The notes: generated by a model from the letters alone, not told the origin. A DNA stretch of 64,000 nucleotides from Piromyces finnis (GCA_002104945.1 MCFH01000056.1:1-64000), one strand, 5' to 3'. Shown: positions 23,568 to 35,848, counted from the first letter of the stretch. A program made the numbers and translations.

Positions 23568-26500
23568 ATCTGAATGAGACTTCTGATATCTTGTAATTTT
23601 GACACTAGAAGAATAGATTAGGATATCTATTATATTAAAATAACACTAAATTTAAAATAAAAATAAAAATTGTTTTATTAAAAATATCTTTTATTATAAT
23701 AGAAATTTTATTAATAACAATTACATCGATAAAATGATGAAAAATATCTTCTATTTATATTTTTCCTAAATACATTTATATTATATTATAACTATTTATT
23801 TCTTATATATTATTATTTAAAATCTACACTAAAATCTTAATTATTAATAAATATTTAAACTATAACTATTTTTAGTAAAGTACAATTGGCAATTCAAATT
23901 AAGTACTATTCAATTTGAATATGTGCCCATGTATTACTGATATATTAATCATTTATTATTTATATATTATTTATCTATTTCTATTACAAAACAATTCTAA
24001 AACTAGGGATTTAAATTGAGAATTTTAATTTACTTGTTAAACATTAAAAATAAATTAATAATTTATTTTGTTTTAAACTTTAATTATTAATAAATAAATT
24101 ATGTCTCATTTTTCTTTTTCTGAATATAATTTGTGTAACTTAAACAATAATACTTATGGCTTAAGTTACATTAAAGATATCAAGTTGAGGCGTTTGATAT
24201 CTTTACATATCTGTTGTTCCATTTCGTAGGGACCGAGTTTCCGAGGGGTAAATTTTTTATTTCTCTTAACTAAATTATTATTAATTAACCATACTTTTTC
24301 TCCTGGTTTGAATGAGGGGCCTGGTTGTCTATGTCTATTGGCAATAAGTTCTTGTTTCTTTTGAGCTTCCGAAAGATTTTTCTTGAGGATGCTGATTATA
24401 TCCTTTAGTTCTTTTGTGTAATCTTCAGCTCTTGGTACTTCACTTGTTGGAATTGTTGGATTAAAATTAGGATGGAACTCATAGTTCAAGAAGAAGGGTG
24501 TTTGTTTTGCAGATTCTTGAACTGAATTATTGTAACTAAACCCGACTAGACTTAAGTATTCGATCCAGTTAGTGCCTTTGTAATTTGAGAAGCAGCGTAG
24601 ATATTGCTCTACAACGGAGTTTACTCTCTACGTCTGGCCATTGGATTGGTGATGATAAGCAGAAGAGTATTTCAAATCAAGCAATCTTGAGAGTAGCAAA
24701 GAATTTCTTCCAAAACTTTGAAGTGAACTGAGTACCTTGGTCGAGAACAATGTCGGAGGGGCATCCATGAAGTTTGAAGACATTGTTAATAAAAGCTTCA
24801 GCAGCACGTTCAGCAGTCGGAACTTTTTCAAGAGGGATAAAGTGAGCCATTTTTGTCAAACGATCAATGACAAAGATATAGGTAAATCCACGAGAAGAGA
24901 GGAGGTCAGTGATAAAATCCATAGCAATGGATGACCATGGACGTTCACCTAAGGGAAGAGTGGATAGTAACCCGTAAGGTTTATGTCTAGAGGGTTTCGA
25001 ACGAGAGCAGACATCACAAGAACGAACATAATCCTTAACATCCTAATACATTTTGAGCTACCAGTAGTTACTGGAAATCAAGGATAAAGTTTTCGAAATA
25101 CCAAAATGGCCGGCAGCAGGGGAGTCATGACAAGAAGACAGAATTTCAACGCGACAATCATTAGGGACATAGATTTTATTTTGGAAAATGAGAATGTTGT
25201 TACTAAGTTTGAAGTCAGAAGAACAATTATCAATATGAAGCTGATTAGTAGTCTCAATGGAAAATTTGTCAAGTTTACAAGAGAGAACAATTTTTCAAGA
25301 AGAGAAATAGGAGTTGATGAAATAAAGCAGGAACTGAAATTTTCGGGACGAAAGACGGAGTTATGAGAGTCAGAATTGCAAGAGTGATCAATATAGACAA
25401 GTCTTCTTGACAAGGCATCGGTTTTTCCGTTAGAAGAACCAGGGCGATATTCAATAACAAAATCGAATTCAGCAAGGAAAAGGGACCATCTAATTAACCT
25501 CTGAGTCATCTTCTCCGGCTTCTTCTGAAAAAGGAGGTTTCTGTTGTCTGATATAATTTTGAAAGTATGATTTGCACCTTTCAAAAATGTCTCCACACTT
25601 CCAAAGACGCGACGATAGCCAAAAATTCTTTGTCATAGTCATAGATGGGGTAATTCTTTTCTGGATTTGTAAGGGATCTAGAAAAGAACGCAACAGAGTG
25701 AAGAATATTGTCGGATTTGTTAACTTGAGACAATACAGCACCGATTGCAAAATTACTTGCATCTGTCTCAACCACAAAAGGTAATTCAGGATCGGCATGA
25801 ATTAAAATTGGTTCTTCGAAAAAGAATTTCTTTAAAGTACAAAAAGCTTCATTACATTCTTCTGACCAATTAAAATTAACATCTTTCTTTGTTAGATTAT
25901 GTAACGGTTTGGCAATACTAGCAAAGTTTGGAATAAATCTTCTATAATAATTACATAATCCGATAAATGATTGCACTTCTTTAACAGATGTTAGTACATG
26001 CCATTCCATAATAGCTTTAACCTTCTTTGGATCCATAGAGATTCCTTTATCTGAGATAACATGCCCTAAGAAAGTAGTTTCTGAAGTTTCAAATTTGCAT
26101 TTATTAAGTTTCGCATACAATCCATTTTCTTTTAATATTTGAAGATCTTTCTTTACGTGCTTTCGATGTTCTTCTAAGTTTTTCGAATAGATAAGAATAT
26201 CATCAATATAAGAAAAAGCGAATTCATCCAAGTATTCCCCGAGAACATCATTGATAAAATGTTGGAAAGTTGCAGGAGCGTTTTTCAATCCAAACAGCAT
26301 GACAAGATATTCAAAGTGACCAAATCTTGTCCTAAAGGCAGTTTTATATTCATCACCTTCATTTATTCGAACTAGATTATAAGCAGACTTGAGATCAAGT
26401 TTAGTAAAGACTTTAGCTTCCCTTAATCTATCGAATAATTCAGATATGAGAAGCAACGGATATGAATCTCTGATTGTGTTTTCATTGAGTCTTCGATAGT

Positions 26501-27174
26501 CAACGCACAATCTTAAAGAAAAAAATTTGAATTTGAATTCAAGAGTTTGATCCTTAAAGCTGATTATAGGATCATGTTTTCTTAACCAATTCTTGCCCAG
26601 AATGACAGAAATACCAGAAGGAAGATCGGTAAGGTAGAATTGAATGGATTTCTTATGATTCTTGATATTCATGATCAAAGGAATTGTTTCATACTTCAAG
26701 AATCCATTACCACCTATACCTTCAACATACTTATCCTTAAACATTCTTTGGAATGGAATATTTATCAACATCCATCCAATCCAAGAAATCTAAGTCCGAA
26801 CCAGAATCCACAAGAGCCTTAAGATAAACACCACTGTTAACTTGTAGCAAGATGTCATAAACATTCAACATTCTTCTTCCAGCGGTAGTAGCCATAAACG
26901 CTTTTGGTCTATTTATAACCTTATTCTTAAGTTTTTGACAATCCTTCTTAATATGACCTGTTCTTTTTTTGCAGAAAAAGCATTTTCTTGGTTTGATCGA
27001 ATTTTGGTAGTCTTCTTGATCCATATAGTTATTATATTTGGTTCCATAAGAAGCATATCTGTTAGTTCCTAAGTTTCTATTATATCTTCTAACTTTCTTT
27101 CCGTCAACCTCCATGGGATCTTTTCCATAAATCTTCCATTCAACTTCGACATTAGCGGCAACCTCATTGATCAA
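23568..27174 (-). pseudogene. Mosaic Ty3/gypsy pol: protease, RT, RNase H, integrase; broken
   Basis: Read on the minus strand from 27174: zinc knuckle CFFCKKRTGHIKKDC, protease LVDSGSDLDFLD, then a one-base shift near 26760. The RT part has CVDYRRLN, LDLKSAYNLV and SYIDDILIYS, but the RT N-terminus (the RKS-SPAGAPV region) is deleted at about 26515-26525. RNase H (VVETDASNFAIGAV), integrase HHCC and core (FITDLLSSRG, LDQGTQFTSKFW), and the GPYEMEQQI motif follow, with several frameshifts. From about 25750 onward it is nearly identical to the intact chromovirus; before that it is only distantly similar. A 616-bp LTR interrupts it at 23592-24207, and its 3' end lies inverted at 19884-21087. 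Confidence 0.85.
23592..24207. mobile_element. Solo LTR in the integrase region
   Basis: TGTAATTTTGACACTAG to GATATCTTTACA, flanked by TATCT. Removing it rejoins integrase sequence that matches the intact element (TTCTGATAT/CTGTTGTTCC). Confidence 0.92.
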
Positions 27175-27186
27175 TTCGGTAAGTTT

Positions 27187-27765
27187 TCAAATTTTTTGAT
27201 ACAGTAGCCTTGCTTTCTCCTTGACGGATGGTGGTAGTCCTTCCATAAAGAAATAGATCTTTACTTCATCATTAAATGAAGAGTCCCTGGCCATCTTCTC
27301 AAAAACTTCACAGTATTCCATTACGTTCTTGAATTGTCCTGCTTTTATCTTCACCAACCGACTGTTAGCTACGTCGGCGCTGTTACAAGTCTTGTAGCGA
27401 GCCTTCATTGCCTCAATAAAATCTTCGTAAGAGTTCAACAGGGGGCTTTCTTTTCTTTCTAAGTCGGCAAACCATTCGGCGGCGGCTCCTTCCAGGTAGC
27501 ATTCCAAGATATCCAGCTTGTAGGCGTCGGTATCATCTTCTTCTAGGTTATACTTGAAGTACTTCTCCAGTCTTGCCAGGAAGTAAAGAAGTTCACTTTT
27601 TTTCCTGAAAAACTTGGTTTTTGGGATGAGTTTTCCCCTGGTGTTAACGCTTTTACCAGTCTCATCCTCAATATCCATCATGGAACTCGCCTCAGAGCCT
27701 GCATCACTGACTCCAGCTATTCCATCGTCACGGTTGTTTATTCTTAAATAACTATTTCTATCCAT
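27187..27765 (-). pseudogene. Gag of the mosaic element, with a premature TGA
   Basis: The start is taken as ATG at 27765 (MDRNSYLRINN) because the upstream codons are leader-like. The protein is about 190 residues to TGA at 27187-27189, and the same frame continues into the knuckle/protease segment at 27174. It has the retrotransposon Gag core: LARLEKYFKYN, then EGAAAEWFADLE and FIEAMKARYKTCN. Gag coats the genomic RNA in the particle. It belongs to a different lineage from the Gag at 37358. Upstream is a 408-base leader reaching the priming site next to the family F LTR. Confidence 0.8.
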
Positions 27766-28173
27766 TTTACTATTACTTAATAAACAACAAATTATTAACC
27801 AATAATTAATATTCCAATTATATTTACTCAACTTTATTATCTATACTTATTTTAAATTTTCTTTTATTAGTAACTAAAACCAAATAATGTATTATACTAT
27901 TATTAACTAAACTAGTATTTTTATATTATTACTATTTATTAATTATTAACTATTAAACTATTTTAACAACAAATTATTCTATACCAAATAATTTTAAAAT
28001 ACCCCTAAATTAACTAAAATTAATTTCTAACAACAAAAAAAAATTTTTTTTTAATATTAATATTCTATAATCCACGAATTTAATTCTATTATTAAATTCT
28101 CACTATAATTAATTATTAATATATATTTTTTTCTATCACTATTTGTATACAAAGGTAAACTTTTATACTATCA

Positions 28174-28184
28174 AGTTGGAAAAT
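28174..28184 (-). promoter_or_regulatory. Predicted self-priming primer-binding site (mosaic element)
   Basis: Minus-strand ATTTTCCAACT directly follows the LTR end. Its exact 11-nt complement, AGTTGGAAAAT on the minus strand, lies inside the same LTR at 28396-28406. The match stops at 11 bases. Confidence 0.7.
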
Positions 28185-28934
28185 TGTAAAATAAGCTATA
28201 CTACAGTTCAGGTTTGTATACACTTAATAAACTAAACTAAATTTTAAATTATTTTTTTTTATTTATTATATTTTATTTATTTATTAAATTATTTTAAATA
28301 AACTAAACTAAAACAACCGTTGATTACTTTACCGTGAAGGTTATTTCACCCTCACTAGGTAATCAATTATTTTATTAATTAAACTAAACTATACGATTTT
28401 CCAACTATCGTTTCAGTAGTTGAAAATTTTACTTTATTTATACTTTTTTAATAAATTGAATAAATTCTAATATACATGTTTTAATATTATAATTTTACAT
28501 TGTTTACATTTATACATTTATTAAAAGAATTTATTTGTATTAAACTATTTAAATTCAATTTATTTACTAAAGAATTTTCTAAACTTAAAATAAAGTTTTG
28601 ATTTATTTACTTTATGGTTAATTATATTTCAAACATATATTTAATTTATTAATTTCTAATTTTGAGGCTTAGTTTATAAAAAATTTTTTTTTATTATCTA
28701 AAATATTTATTGGTTAAAAATTATATAATTTAAAATTTTATTTCATCATCAAAAACTTTATCTTATCATAAAATGAATTTTTTATAAATTTATGTTAATG
28801 TATTATGATGTAAATTTTTGTAATTGAAAAATGAATTTTACATAAATTTATATTAATGTATTGTGATGTAAATGTTTGTAAAAATTACGGTACATTAATT
28901 TGATACATTATACATTACTTTAAATACGTATTAA
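28185..28934 (-). mobile_element. 5' LTR of the mosaic element (family F), interrupted
   Basis: Begins TGTAAAATAAGC (the 3' edge of the LTR on the minus strand) and matches family F up to ATTAA, where another LTR is inserted at 28935. Copies at 12067 and 34092 supply the full length. Its position next to the gag leader and the priming site defines it as the 5' LTR. Confidence 0.75.
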
Positions 28935-30591
28935 TGTAAAGTGGGCTTGGGTTGGTATGTAACTTGGTCAGAATGTTTTATATAATACAACTTAATCTAG
29001 AATAAGATATTAAACTTGTTTATTATTAAACCTTTTCTTTAAAACTTATTAAAGAATTTTAAATATTACTAATTTAAAAATTAAATAGGTTTTTATATTT
29101 AAAATAAAAATTTTGATATAATTTAATTATGAAATTTATTTATTAATTATTTATTTATGAAAATAATATTAATTAAGTTATATTATATTTGTAAAGAAAT
29201 GTGTTCTTAACAATAAAAGAAATTTATAATAATTTACTAAAATAACTTAGTAAATATAAAACACTTTTAATTACTGTTAATTATTAATATTTAAAATTAT
29301 TATTAAAAACACACAATTTCTAACTTAATAGGTTAGTGTTTAACAATAATTTATTAATTAATAAAAACTCGATTTTCTTAAATTATTTAGAAAAATTCAC
29401 TCGTATTTATATAAAATTTTTTAAAATTAATTTAAAAGATTTTTTACAACTTAAATTTCTTAACCAATCAAAGAATTTCGTGTTGGTAAAGAAAAATCAA
29501 AATAAAAAATTAAAATAAAATAAATAAAGAAAGTAATTTAGAGGTCTCGAACTCAAAATATTCGGACCAAAGTCTTAGTTACTAACCACTAAGACAATTT
29601 CATTATTTCTACGATTCGTTACAATATTATATATTATAGTTAATAGTTAATTAATAATCTTACAAAGAATTTCAAAAATGATTTTAATTCTTTGTTTAAA
29701 TACTTTTTTCTTACAATTAATAAAATTACATTGATATTAATATTGATATTAATAATAAAGATAAAAATAAAATAATTTAAAATTAAAACATTAATAATTG
29801 ATATTGATATTAATAATATGAATTCATATGATAGATCTTAAGATTAATCTTTTAAATTACTTTAAAAATAAAAGTATTGTTTTAACCATTTTAAATTGTA
29901 AATATTTAATATTATAAATTGAGAATAACAATTACTGATACTAATTATATATTCTCATAATTAATTAATTAATAATTATAACTAATGATTTTTGATCCAA
30001 AGGCTTTTTTGGTTTGATTATGATTGAGGTTATTAATCAAAATTATTTAAAAATAATTAATTAATTTTTATAATTGATCAGGTTTGGAATCAAGAATACT
30101 TATTATCTAACTTTATTTAATAATAATGGAGAATTTTTTAAATTGAATTATTTATAGAAAGTTGGATAACTTGAATAATGACTTTAATTATACAAATTAA
30201 TATTGATCATTTTAATATATATTTATTGGAACTAATCAATTCTTTAAATAGTTATATCTCAAGAACTAGTTGTCTATATTAGCTGAAAATTTGTGAGAAT
30301 ATAGATCTCAACTAGTACTTTCTAATAAAATTGATTTGAAGTCTCTTGAAAATAAAAATAGGACGCGAGATTCCGAAGTTATCCCTAGTTTCGTATAATG
30401 TATTTTTTTCAAGGGTTAATTTATTGAAAATTAAATTTTTGTGATCCTTAACCCTTTTCAATATAAAATTTTTTCAAGTGATCTTTTAATTATTTTTAAA
30501 AGTACTTTATAATTTTTGAAATATAAATTTGATTTTTAAATTGTTTATTTGAATATTTAATTTATTTTTTAATCGTCTTCTATTCTTGACA
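28935..30591. mobile_element. LTR-like insert with ATTAA flanks, containing a family A LTR
   Basis: TGTAAAGTGGGCTTGGG to ATTCTTGACA, flanked by ATTAA, at the same position in family F as the insert at 12802. It is distantly related to the 995-bp LTR (shared GGTCAGAATG near the start). A family A LTR is nested at 29190-29623. Confidence 0.55.
29190..29623 (-). mobile_element. Solo LTR with tRNA-like block (family A, copy 5)
   Basis: Complete: TGTAAAGAAATGTG to CGATTCGTTACA, flanked by ATATT on both sides. The tRNA-like block is at 29541-29598 on the minus strand: TTAGTGGTTAGTAAC, then GAGTTCGAGACC. This copy shows best that the tRNA-like block sits inside an element with LTR ends and a 5-bp target duplication. 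Confidence 0.88.
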
Positions 30592-30596
30592 ATTAA

Positions 30597-31526
30597 TGTA
30601 AAAGTTTTACTAAACTTATAATTTAATATCAAAATATTAAATTAAATAAAAGGTTAAAAGATAACTAGGTTAGAAAAAAATGTTTTATTAAAATAATCAT
30701 AATTATTTTATAAACGAATAGTTAAATTATATATTGTGGTTAAAATAATTTCTTTTATATTTTATTTAAATAAAATATTAATAAAGAATATAATAGTAAG
30801 ATTATTTAATAGCAATAATTATTAAGTATTAATTATTGTTAATTATTAATATTACTTATTTTTATTATTATTATTATTACTTATTGTTATTAATTATTAA
30901 TAATCTTTACAAAGATTTTAATTTCATAAACTATTCTAAACTATTTATACTATTTGTAATTTTACATTTAATAATAAAATAAGTTTTAATACATGATTAT
31001 ATTCATAATATATTTTATAATACTAAAACTAAAGACTTATTACTAATTATTAAAAATAACTATTGCTTATAATATTTATAATATTAATTATTTCTTAATT
31101 ATAATATAATTTATTGTATATAATATTAATAATTATAATATTCTAATTCAAAGATTATAAGTTATGTTATTGAAATAATAATTATAAAATAAAGTTAATT
31201 AATTCCGGAAAATAATTTTAATTTAATTAAAACAATAATTTATATCCTTTGAGTGAATGATTTATGTTTGATACATCAAGGATAATCATTCTCTGAATAA
31301 ACAATTAATCATTACTAACAAAATATCTTTAAATTGGAATATCTCGTGAACCAGCAGAGATATTGACCTGATTTTAAGATATGTTGTTTATCTTGAGCGT
31401 GGCTTTCTAACGCACATAGTTTCATCCAAAATATTTTCATTCAAAAATCGCCATTCGTTGAGGATTTACGATTGTTTTTCCTTATTAAATTATGACGATA
31501 ACGGCTAAAGTTATTTATTATAAAAT
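30597..31526. other. AT-rich stretch, no gene seen
   Basis: Begins TGTAAAAGTTTTAC after ATTAA, similar to the start of the second insert at 13802, so it may hold a decayed LTR. A (TTA)n run lies near 30860. No protein-like frame was found. Confidence 0.4.
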
Positions 31527-31784
31527 TATTAACTATTATTATAGTTATTAATTTACTTTAATACTAACGCTAAAGTATTTAGCGTTTGTTTACAATCTGT
31601 TCTATTTAACTATTCTAGTTTATTTCCTTTACCACTTGATTGGGTAAGGCAAATAAACTTCCTATTTAATTAATAACCATTAATATATAGTTATGTATAT
31701 ATCTGGCCAATAAATGGTAACCAGAATATATGGTTTCAATTGAAATATATGTGGACAAACTTATGGTCACAAATATTTCTTACA
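31527..31784 (-). repeat. Truncated LTR of the Ty3-2 family
   Basis: Reverse-complement piece covering the first about 258 bases of the LTR, ending AAATATTTCTTACA at 31784. It includes the CTAACGCTAAAGTATTTAGCG inverted repeat. Confidence 0.75.
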
Positions 31785-31788
31785 CAAT

Positions 31789-32175
31789 TGTTATAACTCT
31801 CAGGATAGCTCAGTGGTTCTGATTTAGTATGGATTATGTCATTGGTTCGAATTCTACTGTTTACTTTTTATTGTTATATTTTAATTAAATGAATAGTTAG
31901 ATAAATTATATTTAAATTAAATGTATGAATAATTATAAATTAGATAATTTAATATTAATGTAAAATCCAATCATGTATTATAGAATTAGAACTAACGAAT
32001 ATAAATAACCATGTATTATTTTTATTTTATGCTCTTTAAGCTATTATTAACATTGAATAATAATAAATAAAATAATATAAAATCCTAAATAATATTGTTT
32101 ATTTAATTTTGTGTTTTTATTTATTTGTTTGTTTTATTTATTATTATTTCCTACAACAACCTAGTTCTCGTTACA
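31789..32175 (+). mobile_element. LTR-like element with a tRNA-like block (family B)
   Basis: TGTTATAACTCTC to TTCTCGTTACA, 387 bp. The block at 31802-31860 reads GGATAGCTCAGTGGTTCTG, then GGTTCGAATTC, which are very good A and B boxes about 30 bases apart. Flanks ACAAT and ATAAT differ at one base (C to T), consistent with an old 5-bp duplication. A related 3' end in reverse is at 51078. Confidence 0.7.
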
Positions 32176-32545
32176 ATAATTCATTATTATTTTAAAATAT
32201 ATTAAATATTAATATTTTATTTTAAAAAGTTAAAACAAAAAGGAAATTATAAATGCATGTAGTTATTTCCTAATTTTAAAAAAATCAATCAATACTTTTA
32301 ATAAATTTAATAACTAAAAGTTGATTCAAAAATACATTTAAAAATTGTATTTCTAAAACATAACTTTTATATTTTGTTAATAGTGGTTATGTTTAATTAA
32401 AATATTTCAAATAATTTAATAAATAAAATTTGATTTTAAATCTTTTCCCCTTATTCAATAATTAATTGATAAGAATATTATCACTTTTATAAATTTTTTT
32501 AATTATAAATTAAGATAATAAATAACTCTTATCAGATTCGTTACA
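32176..32545. repeat. Dispersed repeat / old LTR end, shared with 11199-11552
   Basis: Homologous to 11199-11552 and ends CAGATTCGTTACA at 32545, a typical LTR terminus in this window. The start could not be defined. Confidence 0.5.
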
Positions 32546-33488
32546 CTAATACTATTTCCATAGTAAAATTTAAATTTTGATATTCACTCATAATAGTAGT
32601 TATTGACGCTGAAAATGAATTTCCACTACTGTATGCATAATCACTGTAAAGATATAATATATATCTTTAGATTATTTAATAATTAATTATTAATTATTAA
32701 ATAATAAATTAATATTTAGTAAAACTGACTATAAAATTTTTGAGTAAATTTTATGGAATAATTTAATAATAAATTATTTTATAATAATTCCGTTAAATTT
32801 AAATTAAGATAAATATTTAAGTTTAAGGAATAAAAGAATTTTAATTAAATTTAAATATTTCAAATATTTTAAATAATTAAAATATTTTTCAAATACTTTT
32901 TATTTAATTTTAGAATAGATTATACTTTTTTATTTAAATTTAGAATAGTTTAATAATTTTAACTTAGTTTTAAAAATAGATTTATTTATATTTCAATAGG
33001 AAATATATTAAGAATAGTATTAATAATATTAAATTAATTTATAGAAAATACATGGGCTTTATTCAATTTTGAGTTTACTCAAATTGAATTAAAAGTATAA
33101 TGAATTAGTTTAGTTTAGTTCTGTTATTTTATTATTTAATTAAATTAGTTTTGTTTATTTTATATTAAATATATGTTTATTTAAATAGAATAATATATTA
33201 GAATATAATTATGAAAAAATATAAATACATGTAATTTTTATTTGTTAAATCGATGTAATTGTTATTTTCAATTTTTTAATTATTAACTATTATATAGTTA
33301 ATAATATTTTTAAGAGTTTAAATAAAAATGTTTTTTTTTTAAAATAAAAATTTAATGTTTTATTTTTTTATTTTTGTGTTAATAAAAATTGTTTTGTTTT
33401 AAGTATAAAATCTGTTTTAAATTTTATACTTTTACAATCACAACTATCTTTTTTATTACAAAAATAAACATAATAGGGTGCATATATA
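32546..33488 (-). pseudogene. Host-type protein fragment split by a solo LTR
   Basis: On the minus strand 33488-33437 reads IYAPYYVYFCNKKDSCD. After the LTR at 32645-33436 is skipped, 32644-32546 continues in frame as YAYSSGNSFSASITTI and NLNFTMEIVLV. The join uses one copy of ATCAC. Both outer ends are cut by other LTRs, so only about 50 residues remain. The Cys-containing, Tyr/Ser/Asn-rich composition fits a secreted fungal protein; no family recognised. Confidence 0.45.
32645..33436. mobile_element. Solo LTR, 790-bp family
   Basis: TGTAAAGATATAATATA to ATACTTTTACA, flanked by ATCAC on both sides, and almost identical to 10269-11060. Confidence 0.92.
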
Positions 33489-33757
33489 TGTAAAGATATC
33501 AAACGCCTCAACTTGATATCTTTAATGTAACTTAAGCCACAAGTATTATTGTTTAAGTTACACAAATTATATTCAGAAAAAGAAAATGAGACATAATTTA
33601 TTTATTAATAATTAAAGTTTGAAACAAAATAAATTATTAATAAATAAATTATGTCTCATTTTCTTTTTATGTAATATAATTTGTGTAACTTAAACAATAA
33701 TATTTATGGCTTAAGTTACATTAAAGATATCAATCTGTGGCATTTGATATCTTTACA
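33489..33757. repeat. Foldback: two LTR ends in inverted orientation
   Basis: Two arms of about 125 bp, each the GATATCAA...GAGACATAATTTATTTATT end of the 616-bp LTR family, face each other around TAAAGTTTGAAACAAAATAAATT. Outer ends are TGTAAAGATATC and GATATCTTTACA. No clear target duplication (ATATA against ATAGC). Confidence 0.8.
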
Positions 33758-33765
33758 ATAGCTGT

Positions 33766-33987
33766 TCAATAATTATTATCATTTGTAGGAGAATAGCAAT
33801 AGTTTGAAGATAATGAATAATAAACAGCATTATCTGTAATATTAATAGCACATTTTACTATTCTATCATTTATATTTTAAAATTCACTACTTTTAAAATT
33901 AAAACTTCTATCTATAAAAAATATATCGATATCTTTTTCGGAAGATTCGGGATAGTAATAATTAGTATCTGTAAAATTACTTAACAT
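33766..33987 (-). pseudogene. Uncharacterised fungal protein remnant, paralogue of 50644-51040
   Basis: From ATG at 33987 the minus frame reads MLSNFTDTNYYYPESSEKDI, DIFFIDRSFNFKSSEF, a TAA, then DRIVKCAINITDN and SLSSNYCYSPTND before TGA. The segments NYYYPESS-x-x-DIDIF, F-N/D-F and RIVK-x-A-x-N-(I/V)-T align with the plus-strand remnant at 50.6-51.0 kb. They are two decayed members of one unrecognised family. Confidence 0.5.
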
Positions 33988-34091
33988 ACTAATTAATTAA
34001 TATTTATTATAATATTTATTATTATTTATTATTTAATACATTATTTAATACATAATTTGATACTGTAACGTATAAAGGTTTTGTACCTTTT

Positions 34092-35434
34092 TGTAAAATA
34101 AGCTAACCTAAGTTCAGGTTTGTATACAATTCAACTAAACTAACAAATTATTTTTATTTATTATATTTTATTTATTTATTAAATTATTTAAACTAAACTA
34201 AACTATAACAACCGTTGATTACTTTACCGTGAAGGTTATTTTACCAGAGCCCTCACTAGGTAATCAATTTATACTTATTTAAAATTAAAATTATTAATCT
34301 AAACTATAAACTATTTATCTATACTAAATTAACCTATACGATTTTCCAACTATCGTTTCAATAGTTGAAAAATTTTCTTTATTTATACTTTTTAAATAAA
34401 TTGAATAAATTCTAATATGCATGTTTTAATATTATAATTTTACATTGTTTACATTTATACATTTATTAAAAGAAATTATTTGTATTAAACTATTTAAATT
34501 CAATTTATTTACTAAAGAATTTTCTAAACTTAAAATAAAGTTTTGATTTATTTACTATATGGTTAATTATATTTCAAACATATATTCAATTTATTTATTT
34601 CTAATTTTGAGGCTTAGTTTATAAAAAAATTTTTTTTATTATCTAAAATATTTATTGGTTAAAAATTTATTTAATTTAAAATCTTATTTTATTATCAAAA
34701 ACTTTATCTTATCATAAAATTAAATTTTACATAAATTTATGTTAATGTATTGTGATATAAATTTTGATATAAGTTTCTTTTATGTTGTAGTAATTTAATA
34801 TTAGTTTATTTATAATTTATTATATTAGGTGAAAAATATTTTATTACTATTAACTTCTCTCTTATTAATAATTTCACTTATAATATTTTCTTATTAATTA
34901 TTAAAGCTCTTCCCTTTCTAATTATTAATTATTTTTTACATGAATATTTTTATATTATAAAATTCCTATAATATAATTGAATATCAATTATATAATGTAA
35001 TGTATTCATAATATATGAATAATAATTAAATAGGATATAGTATAATATATTTTACATTTTATATGAAATATTACTATATAAGGAAAGGTAATGTAATACA
35101 AATAAGTATTACAATAAAATTAATACTAATATATAATATTAATATTTAAGAATATAATGAAATATGTACATGAATTCTATAACTAATATGTAAATAATGT
35201 ATTATAATATATATCAATTATTATATTATTATTATGAAATATTATATATAAATTTCTAAAGATGAAATTGAATATTTTAAATAATAAAAATTATTTTAAA
35301 TATTGGCTAATATGTAGCTAGACATATTAATTTCATATCAATTTTATGAAAATTTACGGTACATTAATTTAATACATTATACATTATTTTAAATACGTAT
35401 TAAATACATTATTCTATTAATACAATATTTTACA
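34092..35434 (-). mobile_element. Solo LTR, family F, nested in family G
   Basis: TGTAAAATAAGCTAACC to CAATATTTTACA, flanked by CTTTT. It contains a further nested LTR at 34765-35340. It lacks the ATTAA-flanked insert present in the other two family F copies. Confidence 0.85.
34765..35340 (-). mobile_element. Solo LTR of the tRNA-primed element family, nested in family F
   Basis: TGATATAAGTTTC to TTCATATCA, flanked by the 4-bp repeat ATTT. The empty target (GATATAAATTTTATGAAAA) is visible at about 12733-12752, confirming a 4-bp duplication. Confidence 0.92.
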
Positions 35435-35848
35435 CTTTTCACCAAAATTGTATTTCGGGGTTCTCCAAGCTGGCTTCGCCGTCAGGTTGTTGGACGCTGA
35501 CCTACTTGTCATGTGTTCGACTCCGGATTATTTATATTATGGATTAAATATAGCGATTGCTATTTTTAATCCATAATATTTGTCTATTTCTATTTCTTCT
35601 TTTTTATTTAAATAATTGAAGTTACCAATCAATATGAATAATGTTTATTCATAATTATTAAATAAGAATATTTATAAATAGTAAATATAAATAATTTATA
35701 AAATTCATGTAAATTTAGTCTTTAGAATTAGTATTAAGGTTAATTTGTATTAATAATATTAAATAATCAAATTATTAATAAAATATACTATTAATACAAA
35801 AAATAGTTAATTAGTATTGTGTTAACCTGAGTCTCTCGCGTTGTTACA

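Larger units (their letters stand above)
34064..35848 (+). mobile_element. LTR-like element with a tRNA-like block (family G), interrupted
   Basis: Starts TGTAACGTATAAAGG and ends CGCGTTGTTACA, with GATAC on both sides. Own sequence is 34064-34091 plus 35440-35848; a family F LTR occupies the middle. The tRNA-like block at 35457-35526 contains TGGCTTCGCCG and GTTCGACTCCGG (a good B box), with other bases unlike families A and B, so this is an independent tRNA-like capture. Confidence 0.75.

Noticed and set aside
33368-33565. 65-codon minus-strand ORF spanning two LTR ends
   Set aside because: Most of its residues come from LTR sequence on both sides; only the short IYAPYYVYFCNKKDSCD part is likely to be of gene origin.
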